From NCBI GenBank assembly GCA_030762935.1, contig CM060895.1, forward strand, positions 35,429,501-35,493,500: 64,000 nt of DNA, given 5' to 3'. Shown here piece after piece: positions 35,448-46,757 of this stretch. Made by a program: the position numbers and the translations under genes. This DNA is from Hymenopus coronatus. Taxonomy: Eukaryota; Arthropoda; Insecta; Mantodea; Hymenopodidae. The notes under the pieces are model-generated. The model was not told where the DNA came from and did not search any database. It worked only from the letters and a program-made list of their open reading frames with translations. Numbering within the stretch: the first letter of the stretch is position 1; each line of letters starts with the position of its first letter.

Positions 35448-35879
35448 AAAATGTACCATAAATTACTTGTTTTTTTTTAGCTTTTTCTAAGGATTTATTG
35501 AACGCCCTTCGTAAGAGTGTATTAGAAGCCGTAATGTTTGCAATAAACACCGTCATGTTGCACTACTAAGAAAATACCTACACTCAAAATCTAAATGAAT
35601 GTTACAATTCTCTTATTTGGAAGATCCCCTTCAAAGCAGCATTTGTTTATAATCTAGTTGTAAGCGTAGCTAGTATAATGCTGGTGCTGATGTAATTAAT
35701 TATGGAAACCTGGCAAGAATCGTCGTCCTTGAAAAACTAGTAGTCACTCCAGGAGTATTCATGAGAAAGGTTTTACGAGGGATTGATGAATAACGCATAA
35801 CCTTTGCTGAAATGAAGCATGAAACACTTGCCTTGCAACAGAAGAAAAGAGCTGCAGAGCATCAGGGGAAGAAGCTGAC
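35448..35879. other. unassigned sequence
   Basis: No gene or repeat recognised. Confidence 0.4.
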
Positions 35880-35966
35880 TACCGAGGTTTTACCAGAAAT
35901 ACATGTTTAAAGGACCCCTGAATCCAAGGAAGTATGTTTATATATGTATGTGTCTGTGGGCAGCAT
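35880..35966 (+). repeat. HINE-like repeat, left part of a copy split by a LINE
   Basis: ACCGAGGTTTTACCAGAAAT to TGTGTCTGTGGGCAGCATA. The family normally continues CTCAAAAACGAAAATTCCG; that continuation is found at 53,340 beyond the LINE and Polinton E2. Confidence 0.75.
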
Positions 35967-36297
35967 AATATAAACAGTTGTCAAATGTTTTATTTGTTTT
36001 AAGAAGACTTAGGATGTTTTTCCATTAGCACGTTATTGACTGTTAATTATAGTTTATTTCATTGCCATTTAAACTATGGTATTTGGCTCTGGGGTAGCAG
36101 TGGGGAAGCCAATCAAGTATTTTTGCTCCAGAAGAAGGCTCTGAGAATAATAAAAAGTTGTAATTCTCGCTAACATTCTGCACCTATTTTTAAAGAATTT
36201 GGAATTTTAACTGTAGCATCTTTGTATGTATTTGCATGCTTGAATTTTATTCATCTCCAAAAGACAGAGGAGTTACTTTTTTCTGATATACATAACC
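35967..36297 (+). pseudogene. LINE reverse-transcriptase tail, left part (split by E2)
   Basis: Translates (with shifts) to the region after the RT domain: YSLFHCHLNYGIWLWGS, FLLQKKALRIIKSC and FKEFGILTVASLY, a pattern typical of CR1/Jockey-type LINE C-termini. It is cut at 36,297 by the Polinton and resumes at 53,048. Confidence 0.82.
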
Positions 36298-36565
36298 AGT
36301 AGTAGGAATATGAGGTCTTTGGCTCCTGCAAATATGTGATTCTATGCCCTTACATTTGTAAGACGACGGTATATTGCAGAGAGTGTACTATGACGTCACG
36401 TGACGGGGCGGGGCGCGGGCGTGATTTAAATTCAGAAGTGGGAATGGATCAAAAAGAGGCATGTAGGTAGGGTAGAAAATAGGAGAAGCATAAAATAAAA
36501 TAAAAAGATTGAAAAAAAATATGTTAAAATACTGTACGCTGTTGAGTATAACACAATTACAGAGA

Positions 36566-36610
<45 letters not shown>

Positions 36611-36638
36611 TAACGTTAGACGGTTCTATAATAATCTA
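36298..36638 (+). repeat. E2 left terminal inverted repeat
   Basis: Pairs with 52,724-53,047. Includes a GC-rich block (GACGTCACGTGACGGGGCGG) with a palindromic CACGTG and a (GA)n tract whose length differs between the two ends. Confidence 0.93.
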
Positions 36639-36779
36639 CAAAATATGAAGTAGAATAAAAAAATAATAAAAAATATATTAAGCACGATTTGTTGTTAAAG
36701 AAAATAGGATATGCATAAAAAATAAAAAAGATTGAAAAAATGTTAAAATACCGTACGCTGTTGAGTATAACGCAATTAC

Positions 36780-36816
<37 letters not shown>

Positions 36817-36905
36817 ATAACGTGAGACGGTTCAATAATAATCTACAAAGAATGAAGTAGAATAAAGAATAACAAAAAAGATGTTAAGCACGATTTATTG
36901 TTAAG
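36473..36905 (+). repeat. tandem duplication across the inner edge of the left TIR
   Basis: A unit of about 226 bp starting AGAAAATAGG (36,473 and 36,699) occurs twice, including TACGCTGTTGAGTATAAC, the (GA)n tract and the TAATAATCTACAAA tail. The right end has only one copy, so the duplication happened in this element's left end. Confidence 0.85.
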
Positions 36906-37574
36906 TAGGTATGTAATGACTAAATAGAGAGATACCTCGAGAGGTTATTATAATATAGGTAGAATGAAAAATAATCAAAAAAAGTGTGTTAAAGCAGTGA
37001 ACACTACAAAGCAGAAAAAAATATCATAACAATATATGACGAAGCGTAAGTCATTATTTCTTACAAGCAAGACGTGAGAGCCCTGCGGGTAATTTAAATG
37101 AAAGTCGTGACCGTATTATCTTGACCATGAAGGTAAAGTCTTCCGGCGAGGAATGCATGGTAAGAGTCATGAAGGTAATTTAAAACGAAAAAAGTCGTGA
37201 CCTTAGTATCCTAAAGCATAAAGTTAAAGACTTCCGGCTAACGGGGCAATTGGAAAATAAATAAATAAACTTACTTACACAGCTGACTAGGAGAAGACTC
37301 TGCCCCCGCCATACGGTAAAAAGGTTGAACGATGCCGTTAAATTTAACCAATCACGAAACATATGCGTGCGCATCATGTGTATATCTCCCACCAACAAAC
37401 TTTTGAATGAAAAAAAGATGCCATATAAGTTAGTGTTAATATTTAAAATCTTTAGTCTTCAAAAACAGTGAACTTATAATGTATTGAATAATGTGAGAAG
37501 GAATTGTGTGAGAGGGGGGGCGGGTGTGTGTGACGGTGGGAGGAAGATGAAACTAGGTCATCAGTCACCGACAT

Positions 37575-37582
37575 TATAAAAA
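37575..37582 (+). promoter_or_regulatory. TATA box of the first plus-strand E2 gene
   Basis: TATAAAAA, 41 nt before the ATG at 37,616, with CAGTGCAG (initiator-like) at 37,601, the expected distance of about 26 nt. Position and context fit a pol II core promoter. Confidence 0.6.
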
Positions 37583-37615
37583 GCGTGGAGAATAGCAAAG
37601 CAGTGCAGCTTACGA

Positions 37616-38054
37616 ATGTCACAGCAGGAGAAACGTACTACAGACAGAATGATGGGTAAGTTATAAGTTTAACTTAACAATTGCATTAATTTTTTTCAGT
37701 AATAAAACAGCATAATTTAATCAGAAAATTATACAAGTTGCATGAATTATTCTGTTTTCAGAGGCACGAGTCGTAGCAGAGTTAAATGACATAGCTGCTG
37801 GAACAAAAATCCTACCTACAAAGACATTGGCTGATATGGAACAAGATTGCCCACAACATAAAATCGTTAAAGACGATAAAAACTAAATATGGACCAAAGG
37901 TGGTCCTATCTATGGAAGAATATCAGGTATTTCTCCCTGACCGTTTTAGCAGAATGTCCGTCGAGCAGAAGGCGCCGGAGGATTTCAGATGATATACAAA
38001 GGACAGGATACATTGAGTGGAGGATTCAAAAGACATAACATCACTTTTTTACAG
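37616..38054 (+). pseudogene. Polinton accessory protein, possibly OB-fold/ssDNA-binding (two exons)
   Basis: Exon 1 (37,616-37,655) encodes MSQQEKRTTDRMM and ends G|GTAAGT. Exon 2 starts after TCTGTTTTCAG at 37,762 in matching phase with EARVVAELNDIAAGTKILPT. About 45 codons in there is a frame break, after which TKYGPKVVLSMEEYQVFLP and DRFSRMSVEQK are readable. The 'KYG..V....Y.V.LP.R' pattern resembles short OB-fold-like proteins carried by insect Mavericks; that assignment is from memory and tentative. In a virus-like element such a protein would coat single-stranded DNA during replication. Confidence 0.5.
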
Positions 38055-38415
38055 GTACAGCTAAAAATATGTCTCTGATGGGGTGGGGGATTAGTATTTT
38101 AATTTACAATCATACAGCATCGGTTATTTTGTTCTAACTTGTAAAAAGTCATATATTTGATTCTTTCTATGTGAAAAACAATATCAATATTTTTCATATG
38201 ATACTTTTTGCAAAAGAATTATAATTGTTGATTTTAAAAAATGTGATTTTCAAAAAATATATTTAAAAATGATATAACAAAGCAAATATTCTAAAACAAA
38301 TGATTCTTGATTCTCATTATAAGAAAAAATTAATTTATTCACTAATTACACACTTGATTCCAGGAAGCAAACTGATTTTAATATTCTGCTAAAGTAGCTG
38401 AATTCTTTTTTCCAG
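38055..38415. other. AT-rich spacer or intron
   Basis: Lies between the OB-fold-like gene and the first PolB-linked exon. No coding potential seen. Confidence 0.4.
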
Positions 38416-38478
38416 AAACAACAAATCCTGATGGTGCGATGTCTCACAAGGCAGATAGTGAACTCACAAAAATTACAG
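38416..38478 (+). CDS. possible 5' exon of the E2 PolB gene
   Basis: TTTTTTCCAG | 63 nt | GTAAAA. It reads TTNPDGAMSHKADSELTKIT and leaves one base, G, that completes Gly with the GT at the start of the next exon (39,142). An ATG lies inside (GCG ATG TCT). The match in phase with the next exon supports splicing. The first coding exon is uncertain. Confidence 0.5.
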
Positions 38479-39141
38479 GTAAAAAAAATGTTTTTTAACG
38501 GATTTTGTTTTCGTGGATAGTAATTGTATTATTAATTAAAAAAAAGTATTTTACTTTACCATAAGTATAAAAAAGCATGTGAAAAAATATAACTTTTTAA
38601 CTGTAGAAATCGTTTCAGAGAAACAAATAGATTTTAGTATTGTTATTATTGCTATAATCACATTAATTTTTTCAGTATTACAGTAAATTATCTGTAGTAT
38701 TGTTGATATTATTATTATTATTATTTATAATAATACTTTTTACATAAAATCATCTGCGACAATTAGACATACGTTTTTTAATATCCAAAATGCTTGTTTT
38801 TTTAAACATAAACTAACATTTTTATTTTTTCAGGATTTGAAATTACAGTTATCTATAAAAATAATAATATTTTTGCTAGCACTATTTTTAATATATACAT
38901 GTCTAATATTTTTCTCAAATAACAGTTATTATCTACAAAAAATAATATTATTTTGTTAGTACCATGATTATTAGTAATATTATTATAGTAATAACATCAC
39001 TAGCTTCAATATTATTAATTATTATTATTATTATTATTATTATTAAAAAAGGGTGTATAGAAAAAAGTGCTTGTTCACAGCTCACTGGAGACAAATAAAA
39101 GTGTTAAAAGTAATTAATTTACTGATACATCATATTTCCAG

Positions 39142-42100
39142 GTGAACACATCCAGGCCGTTCAAAGTAAAGCTGGCAAGAGACGAATCGAGTGTGAATCT
39201 ACCGAAGAGAACATCCTTCCCACAAAAAGGAATAGAAGAGAGTTCGACAAAAGTGTTGAGGATACCTCTGGGACTGAAAATTCGGTGAGTTGTGCTCAGA
39301 TAAACCGTCAGGAATTGGCATGTAAAACAATAGATTCAGCTTTCAAAAACAGAATTTATACAAAGCAAATTGAAAATACTGTTGAAATAATAGATCCCAC
39401 AATATTCCTAGACGAATGTAAACTCTTGGTTTGTGACGAAATTCGGAATAATTTGATTCAATACAAATCAGGTATTACATTAAACGGTACATTGATATGC
39501 AAATATATAATACAGTCTCCTGAAAATGAAAGAATTGTGACGTTTAATTTCAATAGCAAAATGGATTCAATTATTCAGGTTACAAACATTGCTGAATGGT
39601 ATGAGAATAAAATGAAAGATCCTATACTTGCATGTATCGATAATTTCGAATCGAAATGCAGTTCAAAATCTCTATATCAAATATGTGGTTTAATTTTAAA
39701 TGCTTGTCAGTATGATGTGTTAAATGCAGGATGCTATATGGAGCTCCCCAATTTCATAAAACACAAACATGCTGTAACTAATATAAGAAATTCAGATAGT
39801 AAATGTTTTGCATATTTTCTGTTAGCGTCAAAATATCCGGTGAAAAAAAAAAACAAAAGTCCAGTGAGTTCATGTACCAAACGCGACATGTTTCAAGAAT
39901 TTGATTTTAGGGGATAAGCTTTCCCGTTTCACTCGACCAAATAGAACAATTTGAAAATCAGAATGAAAGTATATCAGTTACGGTATATGGCATAGATCAC
40001 GAATCAATTATTCTGTTATATCAAACTTCTGAACGTAAAGAGCATCATGTGAATCTGTTACGTATCACAAAGGGAAATAGATCACACTATTGTCTAATAA
40101 ATGATCAATCCAGGCTATTGGTCAAACAGATCACTCGATGCAAGAGAAAAATCACATTTTGTGAAACGTGTTTAAAGCACTTTTCATCTAAAAATGGATT
40201 AGAAAAACATAAGGTCAAGTGTTCAAAAACACAGATTGTAACAATGCCCGAAATTGGTGTAAATGATGCAATCGAATTTAATGCATATAGCAAATGTACT
40301 CCTGTCCCGTATGTCATTTATGCAGATATAGAATCTGTACTTACCAAAGTTCACTCGTGTCAACCATCCGTGGAAAGCAGTTGGACACATCAAATACAAA
40401 AACATGAGGCTGTGTCAATTGCATTAAAACTCGTCTGTCATTATGACAATTCATTGTCAGAATTCAAAATCTTTAGAGGTCCAAATGCTATTCAGGATTT
40501 TTTCAAAGAATTGCAGCTAATTTGTGACCGAGTAATTGATATATATTCAAAGATTGCGGAGATAAAAATGACCGATGAAGATAATATAAATTTTAAAATG
40601 CCAAACACTGCTGTCTATGTGAAAAAATTGCAGTATTGACAAGTCACGAGTGAGGGATCATTGTCACATCTCATTCCGCTATTTGGGTGCAAGCCACAAC
40701 TCGTGTAATTTAAATAGGAAATTACCAAATTTCATACCAATTTTTTTTCATTGCTTATCAAGCTATGATGCGCATTTCCTTGTAAAAAAACTTGCTTATG
40801 ACAATGAAGTCATAAATTGTATTTCACAGACATCTGAAAATTATTTATCTTTTAGTAAGAGATATACATCCAATGGAAAGAGTATATAGTAGATTCTTAG
40901 ACAGTTATCGATTTCTAGACGATAAATTAAGTAATTTAGCTGATATGCTGAATCCTGAGGACTTTAAAATCATATGCATGGAGTATCAAAAACATGAACT
41001 CCAGCAATTAATGACACGCAAAGGCGTTTTTCCCTATACATATCTAGATAGTATAGATAAATTAGAAGAACGTAAATTGCCTGATATAGCAGAGTTTGAT
41101 GCTGTAACACAAGAAGACTATTTGCATGCGCTAACTGTATGGAAAGCTTTCAGTATTTGAAGTCTGGGTGAATACAGTGATTTGTATCTTAAAACGGATA
41201 CTTTGTTATTGGCCGATATATTTGAAAAATTCAGAGAGTTATGTATGAATTTATATAAATTAGATCCGTGTCATTATTACACAATACCGCGTTTAGCATT
41301 CGATGCAATGCTAAAATCTACACAAGCAAAAATATCTTTAATCACTGACAAGGAAATGCTTGAATTTTTTTAATCTGGAATCAGAGGTGGACTTTGCACT
41401 GTATCTAATCGATATGCAAAGGCGAATAATAAATATATGCATGATTTTAATGAGTCATTACCCATTAAGTACTTATTATATATTGATTCCAATAATTTAT
41501 ATGGTTTTGTTCAATCTGATTATATGCCTTATGGAGATCTTCGATGGTTAACCAGAGATGAAATTAACGCAATTGATTTCCTAAATATTCCGCCAGACGC
41601 AGAAATAGGATATGCGATCGAGGCAGACCTTGATTATCCCGCAGACCTGCATGATTCGCATAATGACTTCCCGCTATGTCCAAAGAGTGAAACCCCCCCC
41701 CCCTAATGACAATTTTAAAAAGCTGCTCGCTACGTTGATAAATAAGCGATGAAAGTATGTATTGCATTACCGTAACCTTCAGCAATGTATTAATTTAGGA
41801 ATGAAATTGATACATGTGCATACAGTTGTAAGTTTCATTCAATCGCAATGGTTAAAACCGTATGTAGACCTGAATGCAAAAAACACGTTCTCAAGAGAAA
41901 TCGCAATTCGGACAGAATCTATGGAAAATGTTTAATAATTCAGTTTATGGGAAATTTATAGAGAATGTACGGAAATATAATGACTTTCGGCTTTGTACAA
42001 ATTTAAGCAAGTACGGAAATTAATATCGCGACATACGTTCAAACGTGTTGTAATATTTGAAGAAAATCTTGTCGGAATTGAATTGACAAGAGAAGAAATT

Positions 42101-42595
42101 AAGATGAATAAACCCATTTACATAGGGCAGGCAATCCTTGATCTTTCCAAATTTGTAATGTATGATTTTTATTATAATGTTCTAAAAAAGAATCTTACAG
42201 GCATAACTTTAAATTATACTGATACAGATGCATTTCTCTTTGAAAACAGTACCGATATTTACGCATTTATGAAAGCTAACATACAGTACTTCTACACTTG
42301 CAATTATCCTTCAGATAACAAATATGGAATACCACTGTTGAATGGCAAAAAAATGGGTGTTTATAAGGATGAATTATCTGGGAGGGTAATGACAGAATAT
42401 GTGGGGTTGCGTTCCAAAGTATATGCTTATCGATACGACGGTCAGGTAGTTAAGAAATCGAAAGGCGTTGCAAAGTGTGCAATGCGTTCAATAACTTTTG
42501 ATGATTACTTATCATGCCTCAGGGATGTGAATGCATTGCATTATACTAAACAACTTTCAGGAGCTATAAACATAAAGTTCACAAGTGGAAATTAA
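39142..42595 (+). pseudogene. protein-primed family B DNA polymerase (PolB), E2 copy
   Basis: Starts after the acceptor CATATTTCCAG with a basic, charged N-terminal region (39,142-39,917). Then come the finger CETCLKHFSSKNGLEKH and exonuclease I VIYADIES (40,049-40,639); HNSCNLN and ExoII LSSYDAHF (40,650-40,889); RFLDSYRFL and RKGVFPYTYL (40,873-41,160); ExoIII YLKTDTLLLADIFE (41,182-41,373); motif A YIDSNNLYGF (41,437-41,706); and KPIYIGQAILD, motif C YTDTDAFLF and YVGLRSKVYAY (41,993-42,595). Catalytic Asp residues of motif C are kept, but at least six frameshifts or stops break the gene. In intact elements it copies the transposon. It converges on the integrase gene. Confidence 0.92.
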
Positions 42596-42739
42596 CAAAC
42601 TTTCTTTAACTGGTATTGATACAAAACGTTATATTTCAGAGAAATCACATTCAACTCTTGCTTGGGGTCATTATGCAGCACCTGACACTTCTGAGCATAA
42701 CTCCTGAAAAAAGTTTATGTCTTATGCTCTTTGTGCAGA

Positions 42740-43200
42740 TTATGATTTTAAAATTATATATGCTTAAAATGATTTCATGCTGAATATGTTATAAAATGCT
42801 ACTACAGGTTAAAATCATGATTGAGCTCATTTTTAAGTAATAAAAAAATATTTGAGGCTGTATATAGAAGCTTATGATTTTTAAACTATGCATGCTTAAA
42901 ATGAAACGTGTGAGATTTCATGCTGAATATGTTATAAATTAAAACATATTTGAGGCTATATATAACAGCTTATGCTTTTTTAAACTATGCGTGCTTAAAA
43001 TGAAACATTTGAGATTTCATGCTGAATATGTTATAAATTAAAAAATATTTAAGGCTATATATAGCAGCTTATAATTTTTAAACTATATATGCTTAAAATG
43101 AAACATTTGAGATTTCATACCGAATACGTTATAAATGCGATGTTTTCAGCTCATTATTTTTTAAGTAATAAAAAATAATTGAGGCTATTTATATAAGATA
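42740..43200 (+). repeat. minisatellite 1 between PolB and integrase
   Basis: Four to five copies of a roughly 100-bp unit containing TGAGATTTCATGCTGAATATG, then TTATAAATTAAAA and GGCTATATATAGCAGCTTAT. Non-coding and AT-rich. Confidence 0.85.
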
Positions 43201-43329
43201 GCTATGACATGGTTTTAGGATAAAAATATCTGAAATTATTTGTGTAAAATGTAACTTGCAGCTATTCTCAACGTTATTTCATTCATTGTTACATTTTTGT
43301 TTTAAAAAAATTAACTTGCATTATTCATT

Positions 43330-44040
43330 ATATTATAAGTTCACTGTTGATTACTCTATGGCGATGGAAAGTGAGAAAAAATGATTGAATAAATAAAGAA
43401 CAATTTTTTGTAAAATGTAACGAACTAATTTTTTCAGTGTGATCTCACCCATTGTTGCATTTTTGTTTAAAAATATATCTGAAAAGGTAACTTGCATTAT
43501 TCATAGCAGCTTATTATTTTTTAAACTGTTTGCTTAAAATGAAACATGTGACATTTCATGTATGCATTATTCATTATATTATAAGTTCACTGTTTTTATA
43601 TACTCAATGATGATGGAAAGTGAGAAAAAATGAGTGAATAAAATAAAAGAAACAAATGTGTATAAAATGTAACTTGCTCTATTCAAAAGTTCACTGCTTT
43701 TTAATTGTTCAATAATGATGGAAAGTGAGAAAAAATGATTGAATTATTCATTATATTATAAGTTCGCTGTTTTTGTATACTTAATGGTGGTGGAAAGTGA
43801 GAAAAAATGAGTGAATAAAATAAAAGAAACAAATGTGTATAAAATGTAACTTGCACTATTCATAAGTTCACTGTTTTTTAATTGTTAAAATGGTGGTGGA
43901 AAGTGAGAAAAAATGAGTGAATAAAATAAAAGAAACAAATGTGTGTAAAATGTAACTTGCACTATTCATAAGTTCACTGTTTTTAATTGTTAAAATGGTG
44001 GTGGAAAGTGAGAAAAAATGAGTGAATAAATAAAAAAAAC
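43330..44040 (+). repeat. minisatellite 2 between PolB and integrase
   Basis: About five copies of a roughly 110-bp unit containing AGTTCACTGTTTTTAATTG, GATGGAAAGTGAGAAAAAAT (or GGTGGAAAG...) and AAATGTAACTTGCACTATTC. Sits where the two convergent genes end. Confidence 0.88.
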
Positions 44041-44392
44041 ATTTTTTTTCATTGGAATCCCTTCTGTTTCGTTTATTACGCTCACCCCCGCTCCAAAGAA
44101 AACACAGCCTGTATCCTTTGACTGAGGCTAGGAGAGAATTTGTTAAAACAGTTGTAAAAAAATAATATAAATAAAATAAATAAAATAGAAATAAGAAAAC
44201 AGTGGTGGAGGATATATTTTTCACAAAAAATTTTCGTCTAAATCTTAACTTATTTTGATCTTTATCTTACACAATTATGTCTCTAGTAAAATCCTTGAAT
44301 CTTTTTTTTCCCCTTCTTTTTTTTTGGATGGATAGGAGATACATTTTAAACAAATACATTCTGAATCCGTACATTTTTTTATATTATTTTTT

Positions 44393-45308
44393 TTACACTA
44401 TAGCGTCTAATGGTATCCATTCATTCTTCGGGTAACCTAGCCACTTCACAAGAGCTTTATCACCTCTACGACGCAACACTTTTTCCACAAGGTAAGTATC
44501 TGGATATTGTGTTTTAAATGGCTCGTGACCATAAAATCCTCATTGTATATCACGTCCTACAACATCTTGCAGATGGTATGTAGGTGGAAATGTAGCTCTC
44601 ACAGTGACTGCGGAATATCTCAGTCCCCCAGTTTGGTGTGAATCCCTTTTCAAGTATGCTTTTATGTCTAGAGACTCTCACAAAGTCTCCAACACTAAAT
44701 CTCCTGGCATTCCTCTTCTCCCTGCCATGACGATCTCGGCTGTGGATGGAAAGTAGCAAAGAATTGTCACTGACATCACTAGGTTTCATACGAATGGTAG
44801 AGTGATACTTATTATTATAACTATTTATTATTTTAGGCAATAGATTCAACCATCTGTAGGAACCTACAGCTGAAAACTCTCTATGCATCATACTTTTAAG
44901 CGTTCTTATTAAACGCTCAACTCCTGCAGCCTTAACAGTGCTAAATGTACTGTAGTGATTAATTTCATATTTAAGCATTAACTGTCTGAATTGCTTATTA
45001 TAAAATTCCTTGCCATTGTCAGACTGGATGTTCTTAGGCACAGTATTCAGATCAGAGAGTATTTCACTCATTGCTTTTGTCACACTGACTGCAGTCTTGT
45101 TTTTCAATGGTCTCGCGTAAGCCATTTTTGAATAAATATTAACAGCAATAAGAATGTACTTGTAATTTTTATTTTCTTTTATATATGGTATCATCTCGAT
45201 TAGATCTATTTGTAATAAGTCATTTAATCCTTTACTAACTATTTTTCTGCGAAGAAATTTTCTTCTGGCTGGAGTGTGTAACTCTGCGGCAATGTTACGT
45301 CTGATCAT
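44393..45308 (-). pseudogene. Polinton integrase (retroviral-type, DDE) with chromodomain
   Basis: Frame 44,550-45,308: the catalytic core has Asp35 (LLQIDLIEM), Asp97 (QSDNGKEFYN) and Glu131 (GVERLIRTLK). There are 33 residues between the last two, two fewer than the classical DD35E spacing. Residues 200-235 (NARRFSVGDFVRVSRHKSIL) form an SH3-like C-terminal domain. A frameshift near 44,550 separates a chromodomain still readable at 44,393-44,530 (LVEKVLRRRGDKALVKWLGY then PKNEWIPL). It inserts element DNA into the genome, giving the 6-bp duplications seen here. The integrase overlaps the next gene by four bases (ATGA type), a compact arrangement. Confidence 0.92.
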
Positions 45309-46087
45309 GCTATGATGTTTGAAGTTTTCAACTCTGTCACTATCTCTCTAATTTCAGAATTGTGGTTCAAATTGCCTGCGTCCCTAGATGCGATAAGCAA
45401 TCTGAGTCTGTTAATTAAAACGTTCGGGTTGGACCAGTATACATAATCGGTTTTTTTATAGGGCACGTGTTCCTTCCACTCGAGACCTAAACCTGTTTTA
45501 CTCTCAATTAAACCTCGTATAATATTTTTATATTTGAAACCCCTGCTCGATCTCAGACGTCCGTTTCTGACGTAACCATGTCGATAAACTAGAGTTTTTC
45601 TCAAAATTTCCGAATAAGTATCCAGATCATCCTCAGTATATGAAGCACTCTGAGCCACACGCTTACAAAGAAGTTCATATACACCAGGACTGCTTATGTA
45701 TGTATCTTCACCTATCCGGACATTGTTACCGACAAATGAAATATTTTTGTTCCCTAACTTATAGGAACCATCTTCGTAGCGTATACCATAAGTAGTGTCC
45801 AGATCACTGTCACTGGCTGTGCGTACCTTTTCCAGATATTTTGCAAGTGAGTCAACTGTTTCTTCTTCTTCTTCTTCTTCTTCTTCGCCGATGCGAGAGA
45901 GAGGTTCCTTCCTCTCCTGGTTTTTTATTATATCCTTCAGTGGCACAGTTACGGGTTGGAGAACCTCAGACATTACACGTTTGGTCTCGAACCTGAGACC
46001 TTTTAGGGAATGTAATTTTTCCCTAATGGCCTTACTATGTCGAGCGATGGATTGTTTGAGTCGTATACCTTCAACATCCAGCATCAA
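45305..46087 (-). CDS. Polinton conserved protein, DUF8207-like
   Basis: An intact 260-residue frame. The N-terminus is basic and helical, a Glu run (EEEEEEEE) lies at about residues 70-77, then comes the conserved block YKLGNKNISFVGNNVRIGED, YISSPGVYELLCK and YSEILRKTLVYRHGY, followed by RGFKYKNIIRGL. This pattern (L....V.I....I...Y..TPGL.ELL) recalls the DUF8207 domain found with insect Maverick genes; the name is from memory. Role unknown, possibly structural. Start ATG is 14 nt from the end of the next gene upstream, and the end overlaps the integrase start. Confidence 0.75.
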   Translation of the reverse strand: MMLDVEGIRLKQSIARHSKAIREKLHSLKGLRFETKRVMSEVLQPVTVPLKDIIKNQERKEPLSRIGEEEEEEEEETVDSLAKYLEKVRTASDSDLDTTYGIRYEDGSYKLGNKNISFVGNNVRIGEDTYISSPGVYELLCKRVAQSASYTEDDLDTYSEILRKTLVYRHGYVRNGRLRSSRGFKYKNIIRGLIESKTGLGLEWKEHVPYKKTDYVYWSNPNVLINRLRLLIASRDAGNLNHNSEIREIVTELKTSNIIA

Positions 46088-46100
46088 AATGAATGTGTAT

Positions 46101-46757
46101 TTAAGCTATTGATGTCAATTTATAGGAGATGTTTAATTCGATGCATAGAATATGGCCATCTTTCACTCGATTGGCTGGGGCTGTGAAACTAATTTTATCG
46201 CCTATCAAAATGGGTGCAGGATAATTTTCAATTTTCTTATCATTTATCATAACTGCAGTATCTGCTTTGGTATTAGGGATCACAGAGCTGGCAATTACCT
46301 TTCCGTTTACGGGAGACGTATAATATTCGAGTCCAGACGTTAACATGTACCTTATGGAGTTTCCTCTATACGGTTTTGTTTGCAACGGAATAACAAGCAT
46401 CCCTCTCATTTGATCTAATATAGCGTTGATGACATTCACCTGTGATTTTAAAATATTAACACTATCGTTTGTTGATGTTATGTATTTATCCAGCGAGATT
46501 TGATGACTTAACATAGTTTCCATATTTTTCTCCACTGTTGTAGCAATATCCGAGGCCATAGAAGCTAGAGCTCTGTTTAAGGCTGGCTGCGCTTCATTTT
46601 GTTTCTTTGCAACAAAATGTTTAACACATTGTTTACTTGCTGCATCGCTATCGTCTACGGGATCTGCTATCTCCTTTATTCTTTTTTTTTTTTTTCGAAA
46701 AGAAACGTTTCCGTTTGAATCATGAAGCGCTGTCCGTGCATTAACGTAATCTAATAT
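46101..46757 (-). CDS. Polinton fibre-like protein 1
   Basis: A 152-residue ATG frame (46,101-46,559) continues open upstream to 46,757, directly after the stop of the neighbouring gene. The upstream part reads LDYVNARTALHDSNGNVSF and IKEIADPVDDSDAASKQCV. This matches the start of fibre-like protein 2 (YFINRDGTGNYQFRKKRLCN, then VQDPEEENDATNKRYVD) and the 'I.n..dP....DA..K.YVD' repeat of viral fibre proteins. No ATG remains at the expected start, so initiation was probably lost (ATA/ATT now). Middle: coiled coil; C-terminus beta-rich (DKISFTAPANRVKDGHILCI). Probable role: virion surface attachment. Confidence 0.65.
   Translation of the reverse strand: MLDYVNARTALHDSNGNVSFRKKKKRIKEIADPVDDSDAASKQCVKHFVAKKQNEAQPALNRALASMASDIATTVEKNMETMLSHQISLDKYITSTNDSVNILKSQVNVINAILDQMRGMLVIPLQTKPYRGNSIRYMLTSGLEYYTSPVNGKVIASSVIPNTKADTAVMINDKKIENYPAPILIGDKISFTAPANRVKDGHILCIELNISYKLTSIA

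Noticed and set aside
39285..39917. PolB start at 39,285
   Set aside because: The frame is open upstream to the splice acceptor at 39,141 and the first codon here is GTG within the exon, so a true start at this point is unlikely.
42740..44040. Possible CRISPR array
   Set aside because: The repeats are directly adjacent, about 100-110 bp, diverged and lack spacers. This is a minisatellite within a eukaryotic transposon.
45870..45900. Isolated (CTT)n microsatellite
   Set aside because: It lies inside the DUF8207-like coding frame and encodes its Glu run without breaking the frame.
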